Shown here: positions 8,003-17,498 of the stretch, piece by piece | Layout: each line of letters opens with the position of its first letter | Numbering within the stretch: the first letter of the stretch is position 1 | DNA from: Zoogloeaceae bacterium | GTDB lineage: Bacteria; Pseudomonadota; Gammaproteobacteria; Burkholderiales; Rhodocyclaceae | DNA length: 64,000 bases | Assembly (NCBI GenBank): GCA_024235595.1 | Contig: JACKMC010000003.1 | Span: 62,001-126,000, forward strand | Direction: 5' to 3' | Notes under the pieces: generated by a model | The model's database searches: none | What the model saw: only the letters and a program-made list of their open reading frames with translations | Told to the model about the DNA's origin: nothing | Translations under genes and position numbers: made by a program

Positions 8003-9039
8003 GATTTCTCCAGTCCGGCCAGTCGATGTTCGAGGGCGCGTATTTTATCTGCCATCGCATCCAGATGGCGCAGATGGGCGAAGTTTTTCACCCACTCGGC
8101 GTGGCCCTGGACCGGCAGGTTGCCCGTATAAACGCCCTTCTTGGCGATCGATTTGGTCACCAGGGTGCCCGCCGAGACAATCACATCGTTGGCGATCTCG
8201 AGGTGGCCGATGATACCGGCCTGGCCGCCGATCATGCAGCGTTCGCCGATTCGGGTGCTGCCCGCGATGCCGACACAGCCTGCAATGGCCGTGTGGGCGC
8301 CGACCCGCACGTTGTGGCCGATCTGGATCTGATTGTCCAGCTTCACACCGTCGGCGATGATGGTGTCGTCGAGCGCCCCGCGGTCGATGGTGGTGTTGGC
8401 GCCGATCTCCACATCATCGCCGATCACCACCCGCCCGGTCTGCGGGATCTTGTACCAGCTTGCGTCGGTGCGGCGCGCAAAGCCGAATCCGTCCGAGCCG
8501 ATCACGGCACCGGAATGGACGATCACCCGCTCACCGATCACGCAGCCCGGATAGATCGTGGCGCCGGGCATCAGGCGCGCGCCGGCGCCGATCTGCACAC
8601 CCTCCCCGATCCTGCAACCTGCGCCGATGATCGAGTCGGGGCCAATCGTCACGTTGGGACCGATCCACGCGCCCGCAGCGACCTCGACACTATCCGGCAC
8701 GCTGCACTCCACCATTGCGGAGGGGTGAATGCCGGGACACGGAAGCGCAGGGGGACTGAAGAGCGTTGCGACCTGGGCAAAGTAGAGATAGGGGTCGTCG
8801 CAAAGAATGGCCGGCCCCTTCCAAAGTACGGCGGCCTGTGGCGAGAGGATAAGCGCCGAGGCAGCGCAGCCGACGAGCTGCGCCCGGTAGCGGGGATTGG
8901 AAAAGAAGGCAAGTTCGCCCTCGCCCGCACGCTCGAGTGTCGCGATCCTGCGAATCGGCGGGTCGATCTCTCCCTGAAGGCTTCCCCCGAGCTTCGCTAC
9001 GATCTCCGACAGGTGAAATTCTCGCGCTTCACCCGGCAT
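7999..9039 (-). CDS. lpxD: UDP-3-O-acylglucosamine N-acyltransferase
   Basis: Third enzyme of lipid A synthesis; adds the N-linked 3-hydroxyacyl chain. The 346-residue protein has an N-terminal uridine-binding domain (about 1-105), hexapeptide repeats through the middle (IGPNVTIGPDSIIGAGCRIG) and the catalytic His region IQIGHNVRVGAHTAIAG, ending in a helical tail. It lies one base from the skp stop codon. Confidence 0.96.
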   Translation of the reverse strand: MPGEAREFHLSEIVAKLGGSLQGEIDPPIRRIATLERAGEGELAFFSNPRYRAQLVGCAASALILSPQAAVLWKGPAILCDDPYLYFAQVATLFSPPALPCPGIHPSAMVECSVPDSVEVAAGAWIGPNVTIGPDSIIGAGCRIGEGVQIGAGARLMPGATIYPGCVIGERVIVHSGAVIGSDGFGFARRTDASWYKIPQTGRVVIGDDVEIGANTTIDRGALDDTIIADGVKLDNQIQIGHNVRVGAHTAIAGCVGIAGSTRIGERCMIGGQAGIIGHLEIANDVIVSAGTLVTKSIAKKGVYTGNLPVQGHAEWVKNFAHLRHLDAMADKIRALEHRLAGLEKS

Positions 9040-9040
9040 C

Positions 9041-9562
9041 CTACTTTCCGTCGGCTGCCTTTCCGTTGTCGGCGAGCGCCTTCAAGACCTTGTCGGTGAT
9101 GTCGATCCGAGGGTTCGCGTACACCGCCTCCTGGAAGATGATGTCGTAGTTCTCGCTCTCCGCGATCTGCTTGATCGCCTTGTTGGCGCGCTCTAGCACC
9201 GATGCCAGTTCTTCATTGCGACGCTGGTTCAGGTCTTCACGAAATTCGCGTTGCTTGCGCTGGAATTCGCGGTTCAGATCGTTGAACTCACGTTCCTTCG
9301 CACGCCGATCCGACTCGGCCATGGTAACGCCATTCTTCTCGAGCGTATCCTGAAGACTGCGCAACTGCTTGCTCGCGTCCTGCAGTTCGCGGTCGCGCTT
9401 TTCGAATTCCTTCTCCAGCTTCTTCTGGGCCTTTACCGCAGGGCCGGCATCACGCATCACGCGATCCGAGTTCACGAAGCCGATCTTCGCTTCCGCGAAC
9501 ACTGGTACGGAAATGGCAATAAGCGCCGTGCCCACCATCAGGCTGGTCACAAGTTTCTTCAC
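9041..9562 (-). CDS. skp: Periplasmic chaperone Skp (OmpH family)
   Basis: Holdase that carries unfolded outer-membrane proteins across the periplasm to the BAM complex. The best start is GTG 9562, giving KKLVTSLMVGTALIAISVPVFA as a signal peptide, because GGAGG sits 5 bases upstream; an ATG at 9574 overlaps that ribosome site and adds four residues. After cleavage near FAEAKIGFV, residues 40-130 are a long charged coiled coil rich in KEREFNDLNREFQRK-type sequence, as in the tentacles of Skp. About 173 residues. It lies 29 bases after bamA and is the only visible chaperone for it. Confidence 0.92.
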   Translation of the reverse strand: MKKLVTSLMVGTALIAISVPVFAEAKIGFVNSDRVMRDAGPAVKAQKKLEKEFEKRDRELQDASKQLRSLQDTLEKNGVTMAESDRRAKEREFNDLNREFQRKQREFREDLNQRRNEELASVLERANKAIKQIAESENYDIIFQEAVYANPRIDITDKVLKALADNGKAADGK

Positions 9563-9591
9563 ACGAACCTCCATGCTAATGTCTGCCATCC

Positions 9592-11919
9592 TCAGAACAC
9601 CGAGCCCAGCTGGAACTGGAATTTCTGCGTCTTGTCGCCCTCTTCGGACTTGAGCGGCCAGCCGAGACTGAACTTGAGCGGCCCGACCGGCGAACTCCAC
9701 GAGAATGCCAGACCCGTACTGTAGCGCAAGTCGGAGAGGCTGAACTTCTCGTCCTGACCCCACACCTGTCCCGCGTCGAGGAAGGCCGACATGCGGAACG
9801 CCTGTTCCTTGCCGGTTCCCGGGATCGGGAAATAGAATTCTGCGTTACCGACCAGCTTGCGGTTGCCGCCCAAGCTGTCTACCGAACCGTCGGTCTGGGT
9901 GATCGTCGGACCGAGCGAACTCTGTTCGAAGCCTCTGACGGTGCCGATACCACCAACGAAGAAGTTCTTGTAAAAGGGCAGCGTGCGACCGCCGTAGCCA
10001 TGGGCCCAGCCGGCTTCGCCGTTGAGCATCAGGGCATAGTCGCGAGCACCGATCGGAATCCAGTGCTGATGCTGGTACGAGATCTTGCCGTAGCGCAGGT
10101 CGCCGACCGGCAAGGCCGCCTCGACCGAAAAGCGCTGATAGGTGCCCGCACGCGGGTAGAGAAAGCTGTCCCGCTTGTCGCGCGCCCAGCCGACCGTGCC
10201 AACCAGGCTTGAGACGGTACATTTCGCACTGCTGCCGTATTCTTCGCAGAAATCCAGGTACTGCTGCGGGCTGTCGCCGTAATCGGCATCATCGGTATAG
10301 GTTCTGATGGTGGTGCGATCGACCGCGAGGCCGAAGGATACGGAGTCGTCTTCCGCGATCGGCACCCCTACCCTCACTCCACCGCCAAGCGACGAGGTCT
10401 TGTAGGGGGCCACGGTGGTCGACGTCGGATCGACATTGCGCTGGTAGATGTCCCAGCCCAGGCTCAGGCCATCAGGCGTGAAGTACGGATTGGTAAACGA
10501 CAACGCGGTAGTGCGGTTGGTGCTGCTGGTGTTGATCTGCAACGAGGCGGAATTTCCCGATCCGAAGAGGTTCTGCTGGGCGATCGCGGCCGACAGGACC
10601 ACGTTCTCGGAGCTCGAAAAACCTGCACCGAGCGTGAGGTTGCCGGTCGCGCGCTCCTTGACCGAAAAATTCAGGTCGACCTGATCGGTGGTGCTGGGTA
10701 CGGCGGGCGTCTCCACATTGACTTCATCGAAATAGCCAAGACGCTCGATCCGGGTGCGTGAACGATTGATCTTCTCGCCGTCGTACCATGCCCCTTCCAT
10801 CTGGCGCATCTCGCGCCGAACGACCTCATCGCGGGTCTTGGTATTGCCACCCACGTTGATGCGTCGCACGTATACGCGGCGCCCCGGATCGACGAAGATG
10901 GTAAAGGATACCGTGCGCTTCTCCTTGTCCAGCTCCGGCGCCGCATTGACGTTCGCGAATGCGTAACCCTCGTTGCCAAGCCTGTCGGTGATGGCCTTGT
11001 TGGTTTCGGTCAGCCGCTCGCGCGAGAACACCTCGCCCGGGTGGATCGTCACCAGCTTGACATACTCCGCTTCGGGCAGGATGAGATCGCCCGTGAGCCT
11101 GACACCCGAGACCGTGTACTTCTCGCCCTCGGTCACGTTGATCGTGATGTAGATGTCTTTCTTGTCCGGGGTGATCGAAACCTGGGTCGCGTCAACGTTG
11201 AAATCCAGGTAACCCCGGTTGAGGTAATACGAGCGCAGGCTTTCGAGATCGGCAGACAGCTTCTGCTTCGAATATTGGTCGTTCTTGGAGTACCAGGTAA
11301 ACCAGGTCGGCGTCGTCAGCTGGAACAGGTCGATCAGCTCCGACTCCTTGAACGCTTTCGCACCGACGATCTTGATCTGACGGATCTTGGCGACATCACC
11401 CTCGACCACGGTGAAGTTCACCGCCACGCGATTGCGCTCGAGCGGCGTGGTGGTGGTCGTGATCTGTGCGGAATACAGGCCGCGCGAAAGATATTGCCGC
11501 TTCAGCTCCTGCTCTGCCTGTTCGAGCAAGGCGCGATCGAAGATCCGCGATTCAGCGAGGCCGACATCGCGAAGCCCCTTCTTGAGGGCTTCCTTGTCGA
11601 ACTCCTTGACTCCATCGAAGGTGATCTGCGCAATCGCGGGACGCTCGTCGACCACCACGACCAGCACACCACCTTCAGTCTCGATCCGTACATCCTTGAA
11701 GAAGCCTGTGGCAAACAATGCCCGAATCGACTCCGACGCCTGTTCCTCGGTGAATCGATCTCCAACCTTGACCGGCAGATAGTTGAAGATCGTGCCAGCT
11801 TCCGTTCGCTGGATCCCCTCGACACGTATATCCTTGATAACGAAGGGATCGAATGCGGACGCGGGCAATGCTACGGCAAACAGGGCCGCTACAAGCCCGG
11901 AAAGAAGCTTACGTTTCAT
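9592..11919 (-). CDS. bamA: Outer-membrane protein assembly factor BamA
   Basis: Core of the beta-barrel assembly machine. The 775-residue precursor has a signal peptide (residues 1-22, ending ALPASA), five POTRA domains to about residue 420 (first: IKDIRVEGIQRTEAGTIFNY) and a C-terminal Omp85 barrel that ends in phenylalanine (QLGSVF), with the loop-6 signature VRGF (GTVRGFEQSSLGP). It lies 7 bases after rseP. The rseP-bamA-skp-lpxD order is standard. Confidence 0.97.
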   Translation of the reverse strand: MKRKLLSGLVAALFAVALPASAFDPFVIKDIRVEGIQRTEAGTIFNYLPVKVGDRFTEEQASESIRALFATGFFKDVRIETEGGVLVVVVDERPAIAQITFDGVKEFDKEALKKGLRDVGLAESRIFDRALLEQAEQELKRQYLSRGLYSAQITTTTTPLERNRVAVNFTVVEGDVAKIRQIKIVGAKAFKESELIDLFQLTTPTWFTWYSKNDQYSKQKLSADLESLRSYYLNRGYLDFNVDATQVSITPDKKDIYITINVTEGEKYTVSGVRLTGDLILPEAEYVKLVTIHPGEVFSRERLTETNKAITDRLGNEGYAFANVNAAPELDKEKRTVSFTIFVDPGRRVYVRRINVGGNTKTRDEVVRREMRQMEGAWYDGEKINRSRTRIERLGYFDEVNVETPAVPSTTDQVDLNFSVKERATGNLTLGAGFSSSENVVLSAAIAQQNLFGSGNSASLQINTSSTNRTTALSFTNPYFTPDGLSLGWDIYQRNVDPTSTTVAPYKTSSLGGGVRVGVPIAEDDSVSFGLAVDRTTIRTYTDDADYGDSPQQYLDFCEEYGSSAKCTVSSLVGTVGWARDKRDSFLYPRAGTYQRFSVEAALPVGDLRYGKISYQHQHWIPIGARDYALMLNGEAGWAHGYGGRTLPFYKNFFVGGIGTVRGFEQSSLGPTITQTDGSVDSLGGNRKLVGNAEFYFPIPGTGKEQAFRMSAFLDAGQVWGQDEKFSLSDLRYSTGLAFSWSSPVGPLKFSLGWPLKSEEGDKTQKFQFQLGSVF

Positions 11920-11926
11920 GAATTGT

Positions 11927-13294
11927 TCAGCCGGAAATTAGGCGGTTGATATCGTTGTAGAATGCGAAGCCCATCAGCATAAGCAGGACCGCCATACCCA
12001 CTTGTTGGCCGATTTCCATGATTCGCTCGGGGATCGGCCCACCCTTTATGATCTCGATCATATAATACAGCAAGTGCCCACCATCAAGGATTGGGATGGG
12101 GAGCAGGTTCAGCACGCCGAGGCTGATGCTGATCAAGGCGAGAAACTTCAGATAGTGCGACAGGCCCAACTGCGCCGACTGGCCTGCATAGTCGGCAATC
12201 GTGACCGGACCGCTGATGTTCTTCCACGATACGTCGCCGAAAATCATCTTGCCGATGACCGACACCGACAACACGCTTGTTTCCCAAGTCTGGCGAACCG
12301 CTTTCCACAAGCCTTCGAGCGCACCATAGCGCACGGTCACGAACATCGCCTCGCGCAACTCGGGACGATCCCTCACTGCCACGCCGATCCGCGCCACTTG
12401 CTGGCCGTCCACCTCCTCGGTCCTGGGCACCACATCGACGAGCATTCGCTCGCCCGCGCGGTCAAGCAGAAACGCCAGCGAACGTCCTTCGGAGTCACGC
12501 ACCATTCGCACCAGATCGACCCAGTCGCCGACCGGACGATCGTCAATGGCAAGGACGCGATCGCCGCTTCTGATCCCTGCCAGCGCGGCGGGACTATCGT
12601 CCGCCACGCGGCCGATCTCGGCGGGGATGGGAGGACGATAAGGCGCCATTCCGATCTGCTTGACGAGGTCTTCACCGGCCTCGTCGATGGAAAGGCCGGA
12701 TAGCGAAATCGGTCGCTCGGCCAGGGTTTGCGAGCCCTCGCTGCGCACCCCGAGCATGATGGTCTCGCCATCGATGGCATGCTTGAGCAACAGCCAGCGA
12801 AGCTCCTGCCAACTGCGCACCGCATCGCCATCGACAAGTTCGATGCTGTCGCCGGCGATCAGCCCGGCGGACATGGCAGGTGAGGCTGCCGCCGGGGCCG
12901 CGATGCGCGGCCGCAGTTCTTCGCTGCCGGTCGAGAACAGGCCCCAGTAAAGAACGACAGCGAGGAGCAGGTTCGCCAGCGGACCCGCCGCGACGATTGC
13001 AAAGCGCTTGCCCACCGGCTGGCGGTTGAATGCCCGCGGAAGCTCGTGCTCGGCGACCTCTCCTTCGCGCTCATCGAGCATCTTCACATAACCGCCGAGC
13101 GGAAATGCGCTGATGGTCCATTCGGTACCATCGCGCCCCGCGCGCACGCTTGCCAGCACCTTGCCGAAGCCTAGAGAAAAACGCAGCACCTTGACCCCGC
13201 ACCAGCGCGCCACCAGGAAATGCCCCAATTCGTGGATCACGATCAGGATCGCCAAGGCACCGATGAAGGGAATCAGGTAATCGAGCAGGCTCAT
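11927..13294 (-). CDS. rseP: Site-2 intramembrane zinc protease RseP
   Basis: Inner-membrane metalloprotease that cuts anti-sigma factor RseA in the envelope stress response and clears signal-peptide remnants. The 455-residue protein carries the zinc motif HELGH at residues 21-25 inside the first membrane helix, two PDZ domains in the middle and the C-terminal LLPIPILDGGH motif supplying the third zinc ligand. It lies 12 bases after dxr. Confidence 0.96.
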   Translation of the reverse strand: MSLLDYLIPFIGALAILIVIHELGHFLVARWCGVKVLRFSLGFGKVLASVRAGRDGTEWTISAFPLGGYVKMLDEREGEVAEHELPRAFNRQPVGKRFAIVAAGPLANLLLAVVLYWGLFSTGSEELRPRIAAPAAASPAMSAGLIAGDSIELVDGDAVRSWQELRWLLLKHAIDGETIMLGVRSEGSQTLAERPISLSGLSIDEAGEDLVKQIGMAPYRPPIPAEIGRVADDSPAALAGIRSGDRVLAIDDRPVGDWVDLVRMVRDSEGRSLAFLLDRAGERMLVDVVPRTEEVDGQQVARIGVAVRDRPELREAMFVTVRYGALEGLWKAVRQTWETSVLSVSVIGKMIFGDVSWKNISGPVTIADYAGQSAQLGLSHYLKFLALISISLGVLNLLPIPILDGGHLLYYMIEIIKGGPIPERIMEIGQQVGMAVLLMLMGFAFYNDINRLISG

Positions 13295-13306
13295 TGAACG
13301 GCACCT

Positions 13307-14494
13307 TCAGGCAGCAATCAGTTTTCGGACAAAAGCCCTTGCGGACGCATCCGCAGCGAGCACTTCATCGAGGGAGGAGACCGCCGTCGCCGGAAACTGT
13401 TCCAGAGCAGCGTCGATGAGGCCCGATATCCGCAGAAAATCGATGCTGCGATCGAGGAAGGCCGAAACGGCTTCCTCATTCGCCGCGTTCATCACCGCAG
13501 GCGCGGTACCGCCGCTGCGCAGTGCTCGATACGCCAGGCCAAGACATGGGAAGCGCTCGAAATCCGGTTCCTCGAACTCCAGCTTGCCGATCGAGAAGAG
13601 ATCCAGCGGCGCTACGCCGGAGTCGACACGCTCGGGAAACGCAAGCGCATGGGCGATCGGCGTTCTCATGTCCGGATTGCCGAGCTGGGCAATCACCGAG
13701 CCGTCTACATACTGCACCATCGAGTGAATCACGCTCTGTGGATGAACCACGACCTGGATCAGCTCCGGGGCGGCGTCGAAGAGCCAATAAGCCTCGATCA
13801 CCTCGAGGCCCTTGTTCATCATCGTTGCCGAGTCTACCGAAATCTTGCGACCCATCACCCAGTTGGGATGACTGCAGGCCTGCTCGGGCGTCACGTGGGC
13901 AAGCGCGCTGCGCTCCAGGGTACGGAAGGGCCCGCCCGATGCGGTGAGGAGAATACGACTTACGCCGGCACCTGAGGGATCGCCCGCGTAGTTCAGCGGC
14001 AAGGCCTGGAAGATCGCGTTGTGCTCGCTGTCGATCGGCAACAGGGTCGCGCCGCCCTGCCTGACGGCCTCCATGAAGAGTTCGCCGGACATCACCAGCG
14101 CCTCCTTGTTTGCCAGCAGTACGCGCTTTCCCGCGCGTGCGGCGGCAAGGGCCGGCTTGAGTCCGGCGGCGCCGACAATGGCCGCCATCACGGTATCGAC
14201 TTCGCTCGCCGAAGCGACCGATTCGAGCGCCTCCGGCCCGGACAGCACATCGCACGACAAGCCTTCGGTCCGCAACAGCTTCTGCAACCTGCTTGCGTCC
14301 TCAGCGCAGCCAAGCACCGCTACGCGCGGCCGATGGAGCCGGATCTGGGCCAACAGCGTTTCGACCTGGCGGTGCGCGGTCAGGGCGAAGACCCGATATC
14401 GATCCGGATGCCGGGCGACCACGTCGAGGGTGCTAACCCCGATTGATCCTGTCGAGCCAAGAACGGTAATGGATTGCATGTTTGGGGTCGTCAT
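13307..14494 (-). CDS. dxr: 1-deoxy-D-xylulose 5-phosphate reductoisomerase
   Basis: Makes methylerythritol 4-phosphate, the committed step of the non-mevalonate isoprenoid route that feeds undecaprenyl phosphate (uppS lies in the same operon). The 395-residue protein has the NADPH-binding VLGSTGSIGVSTLDV at its N-terminus, substrate/metal motif IDSEHNAIFQ and the SGGPFR loop. An internal ATG at 14479 would shorten it by five residues and cannot be excluded. Confidence 0.95.
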   Translation of the reverse strand: MTTPNMQSITVLGSTGSIGVSTLDVVARHPDRYRVFALTAHRQVETLLAQIRLHRPRVAVLGCAEDASRLQKLLRTEGLSCDVLSGPEALESVASASEVDTVMAAIVGAAGLKPALAAARAGKRVLLANKEALVMSGELFMEAVRQGGATLLPIDSEHNAIFQALPLNYAGDPSGAGVSRILLTASGGPFRTLERSALAHVTPEQACSHPNWVMGRKISVDSATMMNKGLEVIEAYWLFDAAPELIQVVVHPQSVIHSMVQYVDGSVIAQLGNPDMRTPIAHALAFPERVDSGVAPLDLFSIGKLEFEEPDFERFPCLGLAYRALRSGGTAPAVMNAANEEAVSAFLDRSIDFLRISGLIDAALEQFPATAVSSLDEVLAADASARAFVRKLIAA

Positions 14495-14525
14495 GCGCGT
14501 GGCAAATAGTCTGTCAAGTGTAGGG

Positions 14526-14541
14526 GAGCCCGCCCGGGCTC
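14526..14541. repeat. GC-rich inverted repeat between cdsA and dxr
   Basis: GAGCCC / GGGCTC arms around a 4-base loop in the 61-base gap between cdsA and dxr. There is no T-run, so it is not a standard terminator; it could be a pause site or RNA-stability hairpin within the operon transcript. The same GAGCCCG/CGGGCTC arms recur at 19381-19408. Confidence 0.45.
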
Positions 14542-14555
14542 GGGTGGATGCGTCG

Positions 14556-15374
14556 TCAGCGCAACAGGCCCATGAGTGCCAGCAGCAGCGCAGCCAGGGG
14601 TAGCGCGGCAGTCAGGCTGTCGATACGGTCGAGAACTCCGCCATGGCCGGGTAGTATCTTTCCGCTGTCCTTCACCCCGGCCTGCCGTTTGGCGAGCGAT
14701 TCGAAGAGGTCGCCCATGATGCTGACCACCGTCAGCAGCGCGAGAACTGCGCCGAAGGCAAGCCATCCCACCACCCCGGGGCTTAGCTTGAAGCCAGCGG
14801 TGAGCACCAGTGCGCCATACACCCATACGGCGAGGATCGCGCCATAGGCCCCTTCCCTGCTCTTGCCCGGGCTGATCGACGGGGCGAGCTTGACACGCCC
14901 GAAGCGCCGACCGACGAAGAAAGCCCCGATATCGGCGACCCAGACGGCCGCCATCATTGCCAGCAACACCCAGGGCCCGGATTCGCGCAGCAGCACCAGC
15001 GCGAGCGCCGTCGGAACGAGCAGCACGACGCCGACGAGAATGCCTGAGGCAGCGCCCACCGCCCATCGGCCACGAAGCCAGAACGGTACCAGCAGCAGCC
15101 AGAACAGGGCACTCAGCGCAAAGGAAAGCTGCGCCGGCCAGGCTGCGGCATCGAGCAGTCCCGATGGCGAGACAGAGACCACGATCGCCGCGACGGCGAG
15201 CGCGAACGCTGTCCTGCCAGGGGCGGCGAGTCGAATCAGTGCGCCCCACTCCCAGGCCCCGATCGCGGCGACCAGGGCGGCGAAAAGCACCCATTGAAAC
15301 GACGACGCAAGAAACAGCAGAGCGGCAAAGAGCGTGACCAGCACCAGCGCGGTTAAGACCCGCGCCCTAAGCAT
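14556..15374 (-). CDS. cdsA: Phosphatidate cytidylyltransferase
   Basis: Integral membrane enzyme that makes CDP-diacylglycerol from phosphatidic acid and CTP, the precursor of all bacterial phospholipids. The 272-residue protein has multiple hydrophobic helices and the CdsA signature near the C-terminus, SLAKRQAGVKDSGKILPG followed by HGGVLDRIDS. It overlaps uppS by 8 bases. Confidence 0.95.
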   Translation of the reverse strand: MLRARVLTALVLVTLFAALLFLASSFQWVLFAALVAAIGAWEWGALIRLAAPGRTAFALAVAAIVVSVSPSGLLDAAAWPAQLSFALSALFWLLLVPFWLRGRWAVGAASGILVGVVLLVPTALALVLLRESGPWVLLAMMAAVWVADIGAFFVGRRFGRVKLAPSISPGKSREGAYGAILAVWVYGALVLTAGFKLSPGVVGWLAFGAVLALLTVVSIMGDLFESLAKRQAGVKDSGKILPGHGGVLDRIDSLTAALPLAALLLALMGLLR

Positions 15375-16164
15375 TGCCCGAACTCTTCGCTGCGCCCTCT
15401 TTGCCCGACGCCTCGGTCAGTTGCTCACTGGTCCTGCCGAATCTGCGCTCGCGGCCTTGGTACCAGTCAATCGCCTTGGCCAGCTCGGCATCGTCGAAAT
15501 CGGGCCACAAGGTGTTGGTGAAATAGAGTTCGGCGTAAGCCAGCTGCCAGAGCAGAAAGTTGCTGATGCGCTGCTCCCCGCCGGTTCGAATGAAAAGGTC
15601 GGGCTCGGGGCCGTACGAAAGTGCCAGCTGGGCAGCGAGTTCGCTCTCTGAAAAATTGCTGGTCTTGCCCGGTTTGGCAGCAAGCATCTTTTCCACCGCC
15701 TGGAGGATGTCCCAGCGGCCGCCGTAGTTGGCAGCAATGGTCACCACCAGAGTGGTATTGTTCGCCGTTGTTTCCTCGGCGTCGCGTATCAGCTTGACCA
15801 GCGGCGCATCGAATCGCGACAGCTCGCCAATGACCCTGAAACGGATATCGTTGGCGTGCATGCGTTCGATTTCCTTCTGCAGCGAACGCAGGAAAAGCTG
15901 CATGAGGAACGAGACTTCGTCCGCCGGCCGACGCCAGTTCTCGGAGCTGAAGGCAAAGAGGGTAAGGTAGGGAATCCCACGGTCGATACACGAACGAATC
16001 GTGTTGCGCACGGCCTCGACGCCGCGGCTGTGCCCGGCAACCCTGGGCATGAGCCGTTTGCGGGCCCAGCGCCCGTTGCCATCCATGATGATGGCAACAT
16101 GCCGGGGCATCTCTCCGAGCTGCGGTATTTCCGTAGTAGAACTGCTGAACGGCAGACTGGCCAT
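15367..16164 (-). CDS. uppS: Undecaprenyl diphosphate synthase
   Basis: Cis-prenyltransferase producing the C55 carrier lipid for peptidoglycan and O-antigen. The 265-residue protein has the catalytic aspartate in AIIMDGNGRWAR, SSENWRRP, and the C-terminal FIRTGGEQRISNF motif. A short N-terminal extension (about 20 residues) precedes the catalytic core. It is placed between frr and cdsA. Confidence 0.96.
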   Translation of the reverse strand: MASLPFSSSTTEIPQLGEMPRHVAIIMDGNGRWARKRLMPRVAGHSRGVEAVRNTIRSCIDRGIPYLTLFAFSSENWRRPADEVSFLMQLFLRSLQKEIERMHANDIRFRVIGELSRFDAPLVKLIRDAEETTANNTTLVVTIAANYGGRWDILQAVEKMLAAKPGKTSNFSESELAAQLALSYGPEPDLFIRTGGEQRISNFLLWQLAYAELYFTNTLWPDFDDAELAKAIDWYQGRERRFGRTSEQLTEASGKEGAAKSSGNA

Positions 16165-16198
16165 CCTTGCCCCCGAGCTGGTTTGGAGCCGGGTCGGC

Positions 16199-16756
16199 TC
16201 AGATCTGAAGGAGTTCCTGCTCTTTCTGGGCGAGCAACTTGTCCACTTCGCCGATGTAACGGTCGGTCAGCTTCTGCACGTCGTCCTGGGCGCGACGCTC
16301 CTCGTCCTCGGAGATCTCCTTGTCCTTCGCAGCATCCTTGAGCGAGCCGTTGGCATCGCGACGCAGATTGCGGATCGCAACCTTGGCGCTCTCGCCTTCG
16401 GTCTTCACGACCTTGATCAGGTCGCGCCGACGCTCTTCGGTCAGTGCCGGCATCGGCACGCGGATGATATCGCCCTGGTTGGAGGGATTGAGGCCAAGGT
16501 CCGAATCGCGAATCGCCTTTTCGACCTTTTGCATCATCGGCTTCTCCCACGCCTGCACGCCGATCGTGCGAGCATCGATCAGGGTGACGTTGGCAACCTG
16601 ATTCACTGGCACCATGCTTCCGTAGTACTCGACCTGGACATGGTCGAGAAGCCCGGTGTGGGCACGACCGGTGCGGACTTTTGCGAGGTCCGCCTTGAGG
16701 ACTTCGATCGACTTCTGCATTTTCTGCTCGATCGTCTTCTTGAGTTCGGGGATCAC
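16199..16756 (-). CDS. frr: Ribosome recycling factor
   Basis: Splits post-termination ribosomes together with EF-G. The 185-residue protein matches the family's normal length and shows the conserved LAKVRTGRAHTGLLDHVQVEYYGS segment (quoted in part: KVRTGRAHTGLLDHVQ), GDIIRVPMPALTEERR and the long helical hairpin. It lies 10 bases after pyrH. Confidence 0.97.
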   Translation of the reverse strand: MIPELKKTIEQKMQKSIEVLKADLAKVRTGRAHTGLLDHVQVEYYGSMVPVNQVANVTLIDARTIGVQAWEKPMMQKVEKAIRDSDLGLNPSNQGDIIRVPMPALTEERRRDLIKVVKTEGESAKVAIRNLRRDANGSLKDAAKDKEISEDEERRAQDDVQKLTDRYIGEVDKLLAQKEQELLQI

Positions 16757-16766
16757 ACTCTACTCC

Positions 16767-17480
16767 TCAACAATAGACCAGCGTTCCTTCGTCTTCGCCG
16801 CAGACGACACTGCGTAGCGCCCCGGGCTTGAAGATGCTGAATACATTCACTGGAAGCCGCTGGTCGCGACATAACGCGAACGCGGTTGCGTCCATGACTT
16901 GCAGATTCTGGCTGATCGCCTCATCGAAGCTGAGACGCTGGTAACGCGTCGCGGACGGATCCTTCTTCGGGTCTGCAGTGTAGATCCCATCGACCTTGGT
17001 GGCCTTGAGCACGATCTGCGCACCGATCTCCGAGCCGCGCAGCGCCGCTGCCGTGTCGGTGGTAAAGAAGGGATTGCCGGTACCCGCCGCGAAGATCACC
17101 ACCTTGCCATCCTCAAGATAGCGAATGGCCTTTCCACGGATATAGGGTTCGACAACCTGATCCATGACGAGAGCGGACTGCACACGACTATTGATACCCT
17201 GCAGGCGCATCGCATCCGACAGCGCCATGGCGTTCATGACGGTCGCGAGCATGCCCATGTAGTCGGCAGTGGCGCGATCCATGCCCGAGGCGGCGCCCGC
17301 CATGCCGCGGAAGATGTTGCCGCCACCTATGACCACACCGACCTGGACTCCCAAGCGGGTCACATCGCCGATTTCGGCGACGATGCGCCCGACGACCTCG
17401 CGATTGATGCCGAAGGCGTCGTCGCCCATCAGCGCCTCGCCCGAGAGCTTCAGCAAAATGCGTCTATAGGCAGCAGCCAT
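16767..17480 (-). CDS. pyrH: UMP kinase
   Basis: Phosphorylates UMP to UDP for pyrimidine nucleotide synthesis; an amino-acid-kinase-fold hexamer. The 237-residue protein opens with RRILLKLSGEALMG and contains VVIGGGNIFRG and FAAGTGNPFFTTDTAAALR. The tsf-pyrH-frr order is highly conserved. Confidence 0.97.
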   Translation of the reverse strand: MAAAYRRILLKLSGEALMGDDAFGINREVVGRIVAEIGDVTRLGVQVGVVIGGGNIFRGMAGAASGMDRATADYMGMLATVMNAMALSDAMRLQGINSRVQSALVMDQVVEPYIRGKAIRYLEDGKVVIFAAGTGNPFFTTDTAAALRGSEIGAQIVLKATKVDGIYTADPKKDPSATRYQRLSFDEAISQNLQVMDATAFALCRDQRLPVNVFSIFKPGALRSVVCGEDEGTLVYC

Positions 17481-17498
17481 CTTGGTTTCGACTCCCGC

